From Zavarzinia aquatilis (GTDB taxonomy: Bacteria > Pseudomonadota > Alphaproteobacteria > Zavarziniales > Zavarziniaceae), in the NCBI RefSeq assembly GCF_003173035.1, contig NZ_QGLE01000014.1, positions 409 to 64,408 on the forward strand: a stretch of DNA of 64,000 bases, written 5' to 3'. The notes beneath the pieces were generated by a model, which was given only the letters and a program-made list of their open reading frames with translations, was not told the origin of the DNA and did not search any database. Position numbers and translations under genes: made by a program. Of the stretch, positions 25,439-33,584 are shown one piece after another (position 1 is the stretch's first letter; the number at the start of each line of letters is the position of its first letter).

Positions 25439-26272
25439 TCAGAGCAGGCTCTTGGTCGCGGGCGGCAGGGCCTCGTAGTCGGGCGCGCGCTTCTGCATCC
25501 GCGCCGCCAGGGCTTCCGGCATGTCGTTGCCCATGAGCATCCCGGCGTTCCAGGTCGCGATATAGTTCAGCCCGTCGGCCACCGAATGGTCGCGGGTGAA
25601 ATTCAGCATTTCCTTGGTGCCGGCGACGGCGAGCGGGCTGTGCCCGGCGATTTCTGCCGCGACCTTGAAGACGCCGGCCAGCAGTGCCGCGTGATCTTCG
25701 AACACCTCGTTGACGAGGCCAAGGGCCAGCGCCCGTTCCGCCCCGAGGCGGCGCCCGGTATAGGCCAGTTCGCGCACGACGCCCTCGGGAATGAGGCGCG
25801 GCAGGCGCTGCAGGGTGCCGACGTCGGCGGTCATGCCGATGTTGATCTCGGCGATCTGGATGAAGCCATCCCGCGTCATGTAACGGGCGTCGCAGGCGGT
25901 GACGAGATCGACGCCGCCGCCGATGCAGCCGCCCTGGATCGCGACGAGGACGGGAAAACGCATCCGCTCGATGATCGAGAAACAGTCCTGCAGCTTCAGG
26001 ATCTTGCGGCGCAGCTCCTCGCGCTTGCGGGCCTCGTCGGCGATCGTGGGCGCGAGGCTGGCGAAGACCGACAGGTCCATGCCGGCGGTGAAATGCTTGC
26101 CCGTCGACGAGAGCACGGCGACGCGGACCTCCGGGTCCTGTTCCAGCGTCTCGAAGATCGCCTTGATCTCGCTCCAGAACGCCGGGGTCATCGTGTTCAG
26201 CTCGGCGGGACGCTTCAGCTGCAGGTGGGCGATATGGTCTTTCACCGACAGGTCGAAGGTCTGATAGGCCAT
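25439..26272 (-). CDS. crotonase-family enzyme, dienoyl-CoA isomerase-like
   Basis: Crotonase-fold protein of 277 residues. The oxyanion segments are KHFTAGMDLSVFA and QGGCIGGGVDLVTACDARYM. The following FIQIAEINIGMTADVGTLQRLPRL is close to delta(3,5)-delta(2,4)-dienoyl-CoA isomerases (ECH1), which use acidic residues in this stretch to shift double bonds of unsaturated fatty acyl-CoAs. The ATG at 26272 has a purine-rich GAGGAGAGG site upstream. It converges on the lysR gene with only 10 bases between, and is divergent from the metallopeptidase-like gene. A related enoyl-CoA hydratase remains possible. Confidence 0.85.
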   Translation of the reverse strand: MAYQTFDLSVKDHIAHLQLKRPAELNTMTPAFWSEIKAIFETLEQDPEVRVAVLSSTGKHFTAGMDLSVFASLAPTIADEARKREELRRKILKLQDCFSIIERMRFPVLVAIQGGCIGGGVDLVTACDARYMTRDGFIQIAEINIGMTADVGTLQRLPRLIPEGVVRELAYTGRRLGAERALALGLVNEVFEDHAALLAGVFKVAAEIAGHSPLAVAGTKEMLNFTRDHSVADGLNYIATWNAGMLMGNDMPEALAARMQKRAPDYEALPPATKSLL

Positions 26273-26431
26273 GATATTCCTCTCCTCGTTTTGCCTTTGG
26301 CCTAGCACGGCTCCGCGCCGATCAGAAGCCCCCCGCGAAGGGGCCTGCCGGACGCGACGTCGCCGCCACCCGGCTTGACAGCGATCAGCGAGCGTTGCAC
26401 GAAAGCGGACCGGCAGAAGGAGCAAGGCGTC

Positions 26432-27565
26432 GTGAAGCAGCAGCGGCAGACAGAAACCATCGCGCTTCTCTCGTCGAGCCCGGGCACCTTCCGCACCCTG
26501 ACCGTGCACCGCTGGGGCACCGCCGGGCGCGGCCCCAAGGCCTATATCCAGACCGGGCTGCATGCCGACGAACTGCCCGGCCTCCTCGTCGTCCAGCACC
26601 TGCTGCCGCTGATCGACGCGGCGGGGGAAGCGGGCGCCATCCTCGGCGAAATTCAGCTGGTGCCGACGGCCAATCCCATCGGCCTGTCGCAATATCTGTT
26701 CGGCAAGCACGCCGGCCGCTTCGAATTCGACAGCCTGGGCAATTTCAACCGCCATTACCCGGACCTCGCGGAAAGCGTCGGCGATGCCGTCGCCGAGCGC
26801 CTGTCGGACGATGCCGCCGGCAATATCGACCTGATCCGCGCCGAATGCCGCCGCCAGCTGGACGCGCGGGTACCGACGACCGAGGTCGATCAGCTGCGCC
26901 TCGAATTGATGAAGCGCGCGGTCGACGCGGATATCGCCCTCGACCTGCACTGCGACGATGTCGCGGTGATGCATGTCTATCTCGGCACGCCGCTGTGGCC
27001 ATCGGCCGCCGATCTCGCCTACGAGCTGGGCGCCAGGGCCGCCCTGACCGCCGAGGTTTCGGGGGGCGATCCCTTCGACGAGGCGGTGGGTGGCATCTGG
27101 TGGCAGCTCGCCCATCGCTTCCCCGATTGTCCGATCCCGCCCGCCTGCCTGTCGGCGACGGTCGAGCTGCGTGGCGACCGGGATGTTTCCGACACGCTGG
27201 CCGCGCGGGATGCCGCCGCCCTGTTCCGCCTGTTGCAGCGCCGGGGCGTGATCGCGGGCGATCCCGGCCCCCTGCCCGCGGCCAGTTGCGACGGCACGCC
27301 CCTGTCGGGCACCGATATCCTGTTGTGCCCGGTGGGCGGCGTCCTTGCCTTCCACCGCGAGGCGGGCGATGTCGTCGCGGCCGGCGAGCTGATCGCCGAG
27401 ATCGTCGATCCCCTGACCGGCGCGCGCACGCCGCTGATCACGCGGGCCTCGGGCGTTCTCTTCGCCCGCACCGGCCATCCGCTGGCGCGGCCCGGCCTGC
27501 CGGCGGCCAAGATCGCGGGGCCGGTGCCCCTCGCCCATCGCACCGGCGCCCTGCTGACCCAATAA
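26432..27565 (+). CDS. succinylglutamate desuccinylase/aspartoacylase-family zinc hydrolase
   Basis: M14-like zinc deacylase of 377 residues. Metal ligands are visible in IQTGLHADELPG (His and Glu) and IALDLHCDD (His). The body continues with the expected VPTANPIGLSQ and FNRHYPDL segments. A C-terminal beta-barrel (VGGVLAFHREAGDVVAAGELIAEIVDP) resembles a biotinyl-lipoyl-like domain, as is seen in this branch. GTG at 26432 is taken as the start because AAGGAG lies 9 bases before it; an in-frame ATG at 26375 has no such site. Substrate is unknown; it sits in front of acyl-CoA metabolism genes but that does not fix a role. Confidence 0.82.
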   Translation: MKQQRQTETIALLSSSPGTFRTLTVHRWGTAGRGPKAYIQTGLHADELPGLLVVQHLLPLIDAAGEAGAILGEIQLVPTANPIGLSQYLFGKHAGRFEFDSLGNFNRHYPDLAESVGDAVAERLSDDAAGNIDLIRAECRRQLDARVPTTEVDQLRLELMKRAVDADIALDLHCDDVAVMHVYLGTPLWPSAADLAYELGARAALTAEVSGGDPFDEAVGGIWWQLAHRFPDCPIPPACLSATVELRGDRDVSDTLAARDAAALFRLLQRRGVIAGDPGPLPAASCDGTPLSGTDILLCPVGGVLAFHREAGDVVAAGELIAEIVDPLTGARTPLITRASGVLFARTGHPLARPGLPAAKIAGPVPLAHRTGALLTQ

Positions 27566-27596
27566 GACAAAGCACCAAAAAACGAGGAGAGAGACT

Positions 27597-28451
27597 GTGG
27601 CGATCGACTACGACAAGATCATGAAGCTGACCTCCGGCCCCTGGACCGTCAGCTATACCGACCGGGAAACCATGCTCTATGCCCTTGGCCTTGGCATGGG
27701 GATCGACCCGCTGAACGCGAACGAACTGCCCTTCGTCTATGAGAACGGCCTGAAGGTCCTGCCGACGCAGGCGACCGTGGTCGCCTGGGACAACACGCTG
27801 CTGGGCGATGCCGGGATCAATTTCATCATGGTCGTCCACGGCGAGGAACGCCTGAAGGTCCATGCCCCGCTGCCGCCCGAAGGCACCATCGAATGCAGCG
27901 GCAAGGTCGTCGGCTGCTATGACAAGGGTCCGGGCAAGGGCGCCATCATCCTGGCCGACACGGAAATCCGCGACAAGGCGACGGGCCAGCCGCTGATCAC
28001 CATCGGCATGACCATTTTCGCGCGCGGCGACGGCGGTTTCGGCGGCCCGGCCGGCGGCGGGCCGGAGCCCCACAAGCTGCCCGAGCGCGCCTTCGACAAG
28101 GCCATCGCCTACAGGACGCTGGAATCCCAGGCCCTGATCTACCGCCTGTCGGGTGACCGCAACCCGCTGCACGCCGACCCGAATTTCGCGGCCATGGCCG
28201 GTTTCCCGCGCCCGATCCTGCATGGCCTGTGCTCTTACGGCAACGCCTGCCGTGCCGTGGTCGAAGCCTATTGCGACTTCGACCCGACCCGGATCGTCGA
28301 GTTCAACGCCCGCTTCTCCGCCCCCGTGTTCCCGGGCGAGACGCTGGAAACCCAGATGTGGCAGGACGGCGACGTGATCTCCTTCCGCACGCGGATCGTC
28401 GAGCGCGACGTGATCGCCATCAACAACGGCAAAGCCGTCATCAAGGCCTGA
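27597..28451 (+). CDS. MaoC-family (R)-specific enoyl-CoA hydratase
   Basis: Double-hotdog hydratase of 284 residues that adds water to trans-2-enoyl-CoA to give (R)-3-hydroxyacyl-CoA. The C-terminal half has the hydratase 2 motif YRLSGDRNPLHADPNFA (Asp and His catalytic) and GFPRPILHGLCSYG. The N-terminal hotdog is the non-catalytic partner, as in peroxisomal multifunctional enzyme 2 and steroid-degradation hydratases. It starts with GTG behind GAGGAGAG. The Nudix gene follows after 5 bases, then a thiolase-like gene. Confidence 0.92.
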   Translation: MAIDYDKIMKLTSGPWTVSYTDRETMLYALGLGMGIDPLNANELPFVYENGLKVLPTQATVVAWDNTLLGDAGINFIMVVHGEERLKVHAPLPPEGTIECSGKVVGCYDKGPGKGAIILADTEIRDKATGQPLITIGMTIFARGDGGFGGPAGGGPEPHKLPERAFDKAIAYRTLESQALIYRLSGDRNPLHADPNFAAMAGFPRPILHGLCSYGNACRAVVEAYCDFDPTRIVEFNARFSAPVFPGETLETQMWQDGDVISFRTRIVERDVIAINNGKAVIKA

Positions 28452-28456
28452 ACACC

Positions 28457-29245
28457 ATGACCGATGCCCGCCTGCTTCCCGCCGCCACGGTCCTTCTGCT
28501 GCGCGACGGCGCGGGCGGGCTCGAAGTCTTCATGGTCCAGCGCCACCACCAGATCGACTTCGCCGGGGGCGCCCTGGTGTTCCCCGGCGGCAAGCTGGAC
28601 GCGCGGGACCGTGCGCCCGAGCTGCTGCCCCGGCTTTCCCCCAATCCGCTGATCGGTGGCGACCTGACGCCCTTCGCCATCGCTGCCATCCGCGAATCCT
28701 TCGAGGAATGCGGCGTGTTGCTGGCAAGGGCCGCCGGCAGCGACGCGCTGATCGACGCCCCCCGCCTCGCGGCGCTGGAAGCCCGCTGGCGGGCGCCCAT
28801 GGCCAAGGGCGAGATCGGCATCATGGAGATGGTCGAGGCCGAGGACCTGTCCCTCGCCCTCGACCGGCTGACCCGCTTTTCCCATTGGGTCACGCCGGAC
28901 TTCATGCCGAAACGCTTCGATACCCATTTCTTCCTGGCGGTGGCGCCGGCCGACCAGCTCGCCCTGCACGATGGCGGCGAGACGGTAGACAGCATCTGGA
29001 TCAACCCGCAGGCGGCCATCGACGATGCGGTGGCCGGCAAGCGGTCAGTGATCTTCCCGACGCGGATGAACCTGTCCGTCCTTGCCCGCGACATGACGAC
29101 AGCGGGCGCCCTCGCGAGGGCCGCCGCGAGTTCCATCGTCACGGTAAAGCCCTGGCTGGAAGAGAGGCCGTCGGGTCAGGTCCTCGTCGTGCCCGCCGAA
29201 GCCGGCTACGACCGGACCGAGGCACCGATTTCCGAATTGCGCTGA
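28457..29245 (+). CDS. NUDIX hydrolase, NUDT19-like
   Basis: Protein of 262 residues with a split Nudix box: GGALVFPGGKLDARD followed, after an insertion, by AAIRESFEECGVLLAR, which supplies the REx2EExG metal site. The insertion and length match NUDT7/NUDT19-type enzymes that cleave coenzyme A or CoA esters. The position between a MaoC hydratase and a thiolase-like gene supports a CoA-ester housekeeping role; that link is inference. The ATG is 5 bases after the MaoC stop. Confidence 0.85.
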   Translation: MTDARLLPAATVLLLRDGAGGLEVFMVQRHHQIDFAGGALVFPGGKLDARDRAPELLPRLSPNPLIGGDLTPFAIAAIRESFEECGVLLARAAGSDALIDAPRLAALEARWRAPMAKGEIGIMEMVEAEDLSLALDRLTRFSHWVTPDFMPKRFDTHFFLAVAPADQLALHDGGETVDSIWINPQAAIDDAVAGKRSVIFPTRMNLSVLARDMTTAGALARAAASSIVTVKPWLEERPSGQVLVVPAEAGYDRTEAPISELR

Positions 29246-29280
29246 GAGAACAACAACAAAGATAACGAGGGGAGTTGCTT

Positions 29281-30771
29281 ATGTCCGAGGAATTGACGCC
29301 CGTGCTGATCGGCGTCGGCCAGATCACGCAGAAAGACGTCGAGCCGCTGGAGGCCAAGGGCCCCATCGAGATGATGGCCGCCGCCGCCCGCCTCGCCGCC
29401 GCCGATGCCGGCCTGACCGAGGCGCAACTGGCGAAGATCGACCGGCTCGCAGTCGTCCGCTTCATGTCGGGCAATTACGCCGATCCGGTGAGCAATCTCG
29501 CCGATCTGCTGGGCGCCCATCCCGCCGACCGCCAGCATACCGCCGTGGGCGGCAATTCGCCCCAGATGCTGGTGAACGAGACCGCCGAGAAGATCGCCAG
29601 GGGCAGCTGCAAGCTCGCGCTGCTCACCGGCGTCGAGGTGCTGTCGACCATCACCAGGGCGCAGAAACTGGGCATCGACCTGCCCTTCGGCCAGATCACC
29701 CTGACCGAGGAAGACCGCAACGGCTCCCTCCCGACCGAGCTGGCCCATGGCATGTTCCCGCCGGTCAATGTCTATCCGATGTTCGAGAATGCGCTGCGGG
29801 CGAAACGCGGCCGCAGCCTGAAGGCCCATCTCCTGAAGATCGGTGAATTGTTCGCACCCTTCACCAAGGTCGCGGCGCAGAACCCGCTCGCCTGGTTCCC
29901 CATCGAGCGCAGCGCCGAGGAACTGGCGACGCCGACCGCGAAGAACCGTTTCGTCGGCTATCCCTACACCAAGCTGGTCAATGCGATCATGGAAGTCGAC
30001 CAGTCGGCCGCCGTCATCATGACCTCGGTCGCGGAGGCGAAGCGCCTGGGCGTGCCCAGGGAGAAATGGGTCTATCTGCACGGCTGCGCCGATGCCAAGG
30101 ACCATTGGTTCGTGCTCGAGCGGGTGAATTATCACTCCAGCCCGGCGATTTCCCGCGTCGGCCGCGAAGCCTTCGCCATGGCCGGCAAGAGTGTCGCCGA
30201 CATGCGCCACTTCGATATCTATTCCTGCTTCCCCTCGGCGGTGCAGATCGCCAAGCAGGAACTGGCCCTGCCGGAAGTCGACGAAATCCCCCTGACGGTG
30301 ACCGGCGGCCTGCCCTATTTCGGCGGGCCGGGGAATAATTACGTCATGCATTCCATCGCCGAAATGGCGGCGCGCCTGCGCGCCCACCCGGGCGACTACG
30401 GCCTCGTCACCGCCAACGGCTGGTATGTGACCAAACATTCCGCCGGCATCTATTCGACCGAGGCGCCCTCGCAACCCTTCACCCGCAAGGACCCCGCGCT
30501 CTATCAGGCCGAGATCGACGCGGAAGCAAAGCCCACCATCGCGGTCGAGGCGGAGGGGGACGCGAAGATCGAGACCTATACCGTCGTCCACGGCCGCGAC
30601 GGCGCGCCCTATATGGCCATCGTCATCGGCCGGCTGGGCGATGGCAGCCGCTTCGTCGCCAACACGCCGTCGGACGCCGACGTCTTCGACCTGCTGCTGG
30701 ACGGCGAAGCCATCGGCCGCAAGGGCAAGGTCACCACGTCGGGCGGCCAGAACAGCTTCGATCCGCGCTGA
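29281..30771 (+). CDS. thiolase-superfamily protein without canonical nucleophile cysteine
   Basis: Protein of 496 residues with thiolase folds, similar to proteins usually annotated acetyl-CoA acetyltransferase. Where true thiolases have the nucleophile Cys followed by SG, this one reads TAVGGNSPQML, with no Cys. The usual GHP histidine region reads GGLPYFGGPGNNY. A conserved FDIYSCFPSAVQIAKQEL segment and C-terminal extension follow. SCP2-type thiolase relatives in steroid side-chain degradation also lost the Cys and act as retro-aldol lyases. GAGGGGAG lies 6 bases before ATG 29281. No DUF35 partner gene is next to it. Confidence 0.8.
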   Translation: MSEELTPVLIGVGQITQKDVEPLEAKGPIEMMAAAARLAAADAGLTEAQLAKIDRLAVVRFMSGNYADPVSNLADLLGAHPADRQHTAVGGNSPQMLVNETAEKIARGSCKLALLTGVEVLSTITRAQKLGIDLPFGQITLTEEDRNGSLPTELAHGMFPPVNVYPMFENALRAKRGRSLKAHLLKIGELFAPFTKVAAQNPLAWFPIERSAEELATPTAKNRFVGYPYTKLVNAIMEVDQSAAVIMTSVAEAKRLGVPREKWVYLHGCADAKDHWFVLERVNYHSSPAISRVGREAFAMAGKSVADMRHFDIYSCFPSAVQIAKQELALPEVDEIPLTVTGGLPYFGGPGNNYVMHSIAEMAARLRAHPGDYGLVTANGWYVTKHSAGIYSTEAPSQPFTRKDPALYQAEIDAEAKPTIAVEAEGDAKIETYTVVHGRDGAPYMAIVIGRLGDGSRFVANTPSDADVFDLLLDGEAIGRKGKVTTSGGQNSFDPR

Positions 30772-30791
30772 CGGGAGACTTGCGCAGCCGG

Positions 30792-30820
30792 CCCCCGATC
30801 GGGCACTAAGGGATCGGGGG
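30792..30820. promoter_or_regulatory. hairpin overlapping the ribosome site of the TIR gene
   Basis: A perfect 9-base inverted repeat, CCCCCGATC (30792-30800) and GATCGGGGG (30812-30820), with an 11-base loop, lies in the 56-base gap between the thiolase-like gene and the TIR gene. The right arm includes most of the GGGGGA Shine-Dalgarno (30816-30821) that precedes the TIR ATG by 6 bases. It may be a terminator without a T run, or a structure that limits translation of the TIR gene. Confidence 0.5.
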
Positions 30821-30827
30821 ACAGCGC

Positions 30828-32054
30828 ATGGCGGCAGCGATCTTCATCAGCCACGCTTCGGCGGACGGTGCCGCCGCGACCGAACTGGTCGCGGCGCTGG
30901 AAGCGGCGGGCCATCGCTGCTGGATCGCACCGCGCGACATCCGCGCCGGCCTGTCCTATCCGTCGGAAATCCTGCGCGGCATCCAGGGCTGCGCGGCCAT
31001 GGTCGTGCTGGTCTCGGCCCCGGCCAATGCCTCGCCCCATGTCGCCAAGGAAGTCGAACTCGCCCATCGCGAGGGCAAGCGCCTGCTGCCCCTGCGCATC
31101 GAGATCGTGGAGCCCGAGGGGGACTTGCGCTACTGGCTGAGCGCCGCGCAATGGATCGAGGGCTACCGGCTGCCGCCGCCGGATCGGGCGCGGGCGGTGG
31201 TGGCGGCCCTCGACGGCGGGGCGCCGGTCGCGGGGACGAGACCGCGCCGCGGCAGGGACTGGAAGAAGCCCGCCTTCATGCTTGCCGGCGGGGCGGCGCT
31301 GGGTCTTGGCCTCTACCTCGCCCTCGTCGCCGGCGGTGTCTTCGGGGTCCGGATCGCCGAGGAAGGGACGAGGCGCGCGCAGGTCGCCGCCTCGCCCGAG
31401 GCGGCGGAGCGCTGCCACCAGCTCCGACGTCGGCTGGTCGACGATTATTCCAGCACACCGGTACGCTTCGCCGTGCTGGGCCGGCCCGCCATCGACGTGC
31501 TGGCCGATTGCGAGCAGGCCGCCGCGACGGCGCCGGACGATGCCGCGCTCGCCGCCGAATACGGCTGGGCGCTGGCCGCCATGGGGCGGTTCGACGAAGC
31601 CCTGCCCGCGTTCCGACGCGCGGAAAGCGCGGGCGACGGGCTGGGCGCCTATGGTCTCGCCGTCTTCACCCTGTTCGGCCTTGCCGGGGTCGAGAAAGAC
31701 GAGACGCAGGCCCGGCTGCTGATGGAGCGGGCGCGGCTGGGCGTTCCCCTCGCCTCCGCCCGGCTGGCCTGGTTCTATGCGCAGGGGCTCGGCGGGGTCG
31801 AGAAATCGGATATCGAGGCCCGGCGCCTGTTCCAGGCCGCCGCCGATCAGGGCAATGTGAACGGGCAGGTCAACCTCGGCCTCATGTATCAGAACGGGCT
31901 GGCCGGCCTGCCGCGCTCGCCCGCCCGGGCGGCCCGGCTGTTCCGCGCCGCCGCCGAGCAGGATTACGATTTCGCTATCCGTCTGCTGACCGCGCTCTGC
32001 ACCGGCGCCGAGGCCGCGGCGGCCGGCGACGAGAATTGCGCCGGCTACCGCTGA
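30828..32054 (+). CDS. TIR-domain membrane protein with Sel1-like repeats
   Basis: Protein of 408 residues. Residues 3-127 form a TIR_2-type domain (AIFISHASADGAAATELVAAL, CWIAPRDIRAGLSYPSEILRGI, then SAPANASPHVAKEVELA). Glu75 in the last segment occupies the position of the catalytic glutamate of TIR NADases. A basic stretch and a single membrane helix (about 148-172) follow. The C-terminal half has tetratricopeptide/Sel1-like repeats (GAYGLAVFTLFG, ASARLAWFYAQGLGG, VNGQVNLGLMYQNGLAG). By the positive-inside rule the TIR domain should be cytosolic and the repeats periplasmic. Such proteins may be signalling or abortive-infection effectors; function is unproven. Its ribosome site lies in a hairpin. 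Confidence 0.85.
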   Translation: MAAAIFISHASADGAAATELVAALEAAGHRCWIAPRDIRAGLSYPSEILRGIQGCAAMVVLVSAPANASPHVAKEVELAHREGKRLLPLRIEIVEPEGDLRYWLSAAQWIEGYRLPPPDRARAVVAALDGGAPVAGTRPRRGRDWKKPAFMLAGGAALGLGLYLALVAGGVFGVRIAEEGTRRAQVAASPEAAERCHQLRRRLVDDYSSTPVRFAVLGRPAIDVLADCEQAAATAPDDAALAAEYGWALAAMGRFDEALPAFRRAESAGDGLGAYGLAVFTLFGLAGVEKDETQARLLMERARLGVPLASARLAWFYAQGLGGVEKSDIEARRLFQAAADQGNVNGQVNLGLMYQNGLAGLPRSPARAARLFRAAAEQDYDFAIRLLTALCTGAEAAAAGDENCAGYR

Positions 32055-32060
32055 TCCCGA

Positions 32061-32702
32061 TTATTGCAGATTGAGGCCCGGCAAGCCGCCCATGCCCTGC
32101 ATCATCATCTGCATCGGCATGACCTGGGTGCCCGGCGGCACGCGGAACTGGGACGGGTCCTGCGGGCCGAGGGCGACATGGGTCGCGGTCAGGATATAGG
32201 TCTGGCCCTGATCGACCGCCTCGGAATAGAGCAGGACATTGTCCGAGGTCAGGCAGACCTTGGATTCCGCCCGGTCCTTGCCCAGCGTTCCGACCGCGTC
32301 GTAATAGGTGCAGCTGTGGCCCGCGATGGTCTTGGTGCCGATCGGGGTCAGGGTGACATCGCCTTCGGTCATCATCTGCTGCGGGCTGATCCCGGCGGCG
32401 GGACCGGCCATGCCGGGCATGGGATCGTTCATGTTCATTTCGAACGCCATCTTCATCGGCGCCGACATGAGGACGGTCATCTTGTTGGTGTGCAGGTTCA
32501 TCAGGCCGGTCATGGCCTGGCCCTGTTCGGTCATGTCGACCCGCATGATGCCGGCATGATGGGCCATGTTCATGACCTGGCCGCCCGGCTGCATATTGTA
32601 GGTGATGGCGTAGTCGACCCGGGGCAGCGGCAGCGGATCGGCCAGGGCGGGCACGGCGCCAAAGGCAGCGACGAGGGCGGTGGCGAGAGCAGTGCGACGC
32701 AT
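32061..32702 (-). CDS. secreted Met-rich DUF4412-like protein (copy A)
   Basis: Exported protein of 213 residues, unknown function. The signal peptide is residues 1-21 (ALATALVAAFGAVPALA). The mature part has the pattern VDYAITYNMQPGGQVMNMAHHAGIMRVDM, a central KMTVLMSAPMKMAFEMNM stretch, two cysteines (HSCTYYDA and KVCLT) and a Met-rich C terminus (MPMQMMMQGMGG). It resembles DUF4412-type lipocalin-like proteins. It is a tandem paralogue of the gene at 32779-33402. It converges on the TIR gene with 6 bases between the stops. Confidence 0.72.
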   Translation of the reverse strand: MRRTALATALVAAFGAVPALADPLPLPRVDYAITYNMQPGGQVMNMAHHAGIMRVDMTEQGQAMTGLMNLHTNKMTVLMSAPMKMAFEMNMNDPMPGMAGPAAGISPQQMMTEGDVTLTPIGTKTIAGHSCTYYDAVGTLGKDRAESKVCLTSDNVLLYSEAVDQGQTYILTATHVALGPQDPSQFRVPPGTQVMPMQMMMQGMGGLPGLNLQ

Positions 32703-32778
32703 GACATGTCCTCCATCGGGGCCCCACTCGCGGACGCCCTCGTCCTGATCAAGGCCGAAAGGCCCGCGGGGTTCCCGA

Positions 32779-33402
32779 TCACTGGCCGGGCATTGCCCCC
32801 ATGCCCCCCATCATCCGCGACATGTCCATGACCTGCGCGCCCGGCGGCGCGGCGAACAGCGCGGGGTCCTGCGGCCCGATCTCGACCGCGGTCGCGGTCA
32901 GGGTGACCGTCCGGCCCTGATCCTTGGAAACCGATTCCAGCATGACATTGTCGGGCGTCAAGCACACCAGCGAATGCACCGGCTCGCCGGTGCCGGCGCC
33001 GCAGATCGCGTCATAGACGGTACAGGTCAGGCCGGCGATCACCTTGGTGCCAAGGGGCTGCGGCTTCACGCTGATATCGGTGGCGAGGCTGGCGCCGCTG
33101 TCCTTGAAGGACATGCCGGGCATCCGCTCGCGCATGTCCATCTGCAGGACCATGCCCTGCATCAGCATCAGCATCCTTTGCGCTGCGGGGTCGATGATGA
33201 TGGTCGCCGCCTCGCCGTCGCTCGACGTGTCGATGCGCATTTTCGAGGCGTGATGGGCCATGCGCATGGTCTCGCCATCGGGCTGCAGGACATAGGTCGC
33301 GGCATAGTCGACCCGAGGCGCGAGAAGTTCGCGCGCCTCTGCCCCGGCGACAGGCGAAAACACGGCAACGGCGGCAAGAAGGGCGGAGGGGAAACGACGC
33401 AT
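32779..33402 (-). CDS. secreted Met-rich DUF4412-like protein (copy B)
   Basis: Exported paralogue of the neighbouring 32061-32702 gene, 207 residues. It has a signal peptide (FPSALLAAVAVFSPVAGAEA), the same VDYAATYVLQPDGETMRMAHHASKMRID opening, the same two-cysteine layout (LTCTVYDA, LVCLTPDNVMLES) plus one extra cysteine, and a C terminus MDMSRMMGGMGAMPG. The two copies agree at roughly a third to a half of aligned positions by eye, so the duplication is old. Methionine clusters and His pairs could bind Cu(I), but nothing else shows it. Divergent from the acyl-CoA dehydrogenase. Confidence 0.72.
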   Translation of the reverse strand: MRRFPSALLAAVAVFSPVAGAEARELLAPRVDYAATYVLQPDGETMRMAHHASKMRIDTSSDGEAATIIIDPAAQRMLMLMQGMVLQMDMRERMPGMSFKDSGASLATDISVKPQPLGTKVIAGLTCTVYDAICGAGTGEPVHSLVCLTPDNVMLESVSKDQGRTVTLTATAVEIGPQDPALFAAPPGAQVMDMSRMMGGMGAMPGQ

Positions 33403-33584
33403 GAATCACCTGGTGCGAATCGACCACGCCACCCTGTCACATCACCTCCTGTCCCGTCGGTGACCGCCGTCACGCCCAAGGCCGCGACGTCATTGCCTTG
33501 TCCTTGCGCAGGTCCGCCGTGCGAGGCAGGCTTGGCGACAAAATGACAAATCGTCGGCTCGCCCGGCGAGCGGAGGAGAGAGAC

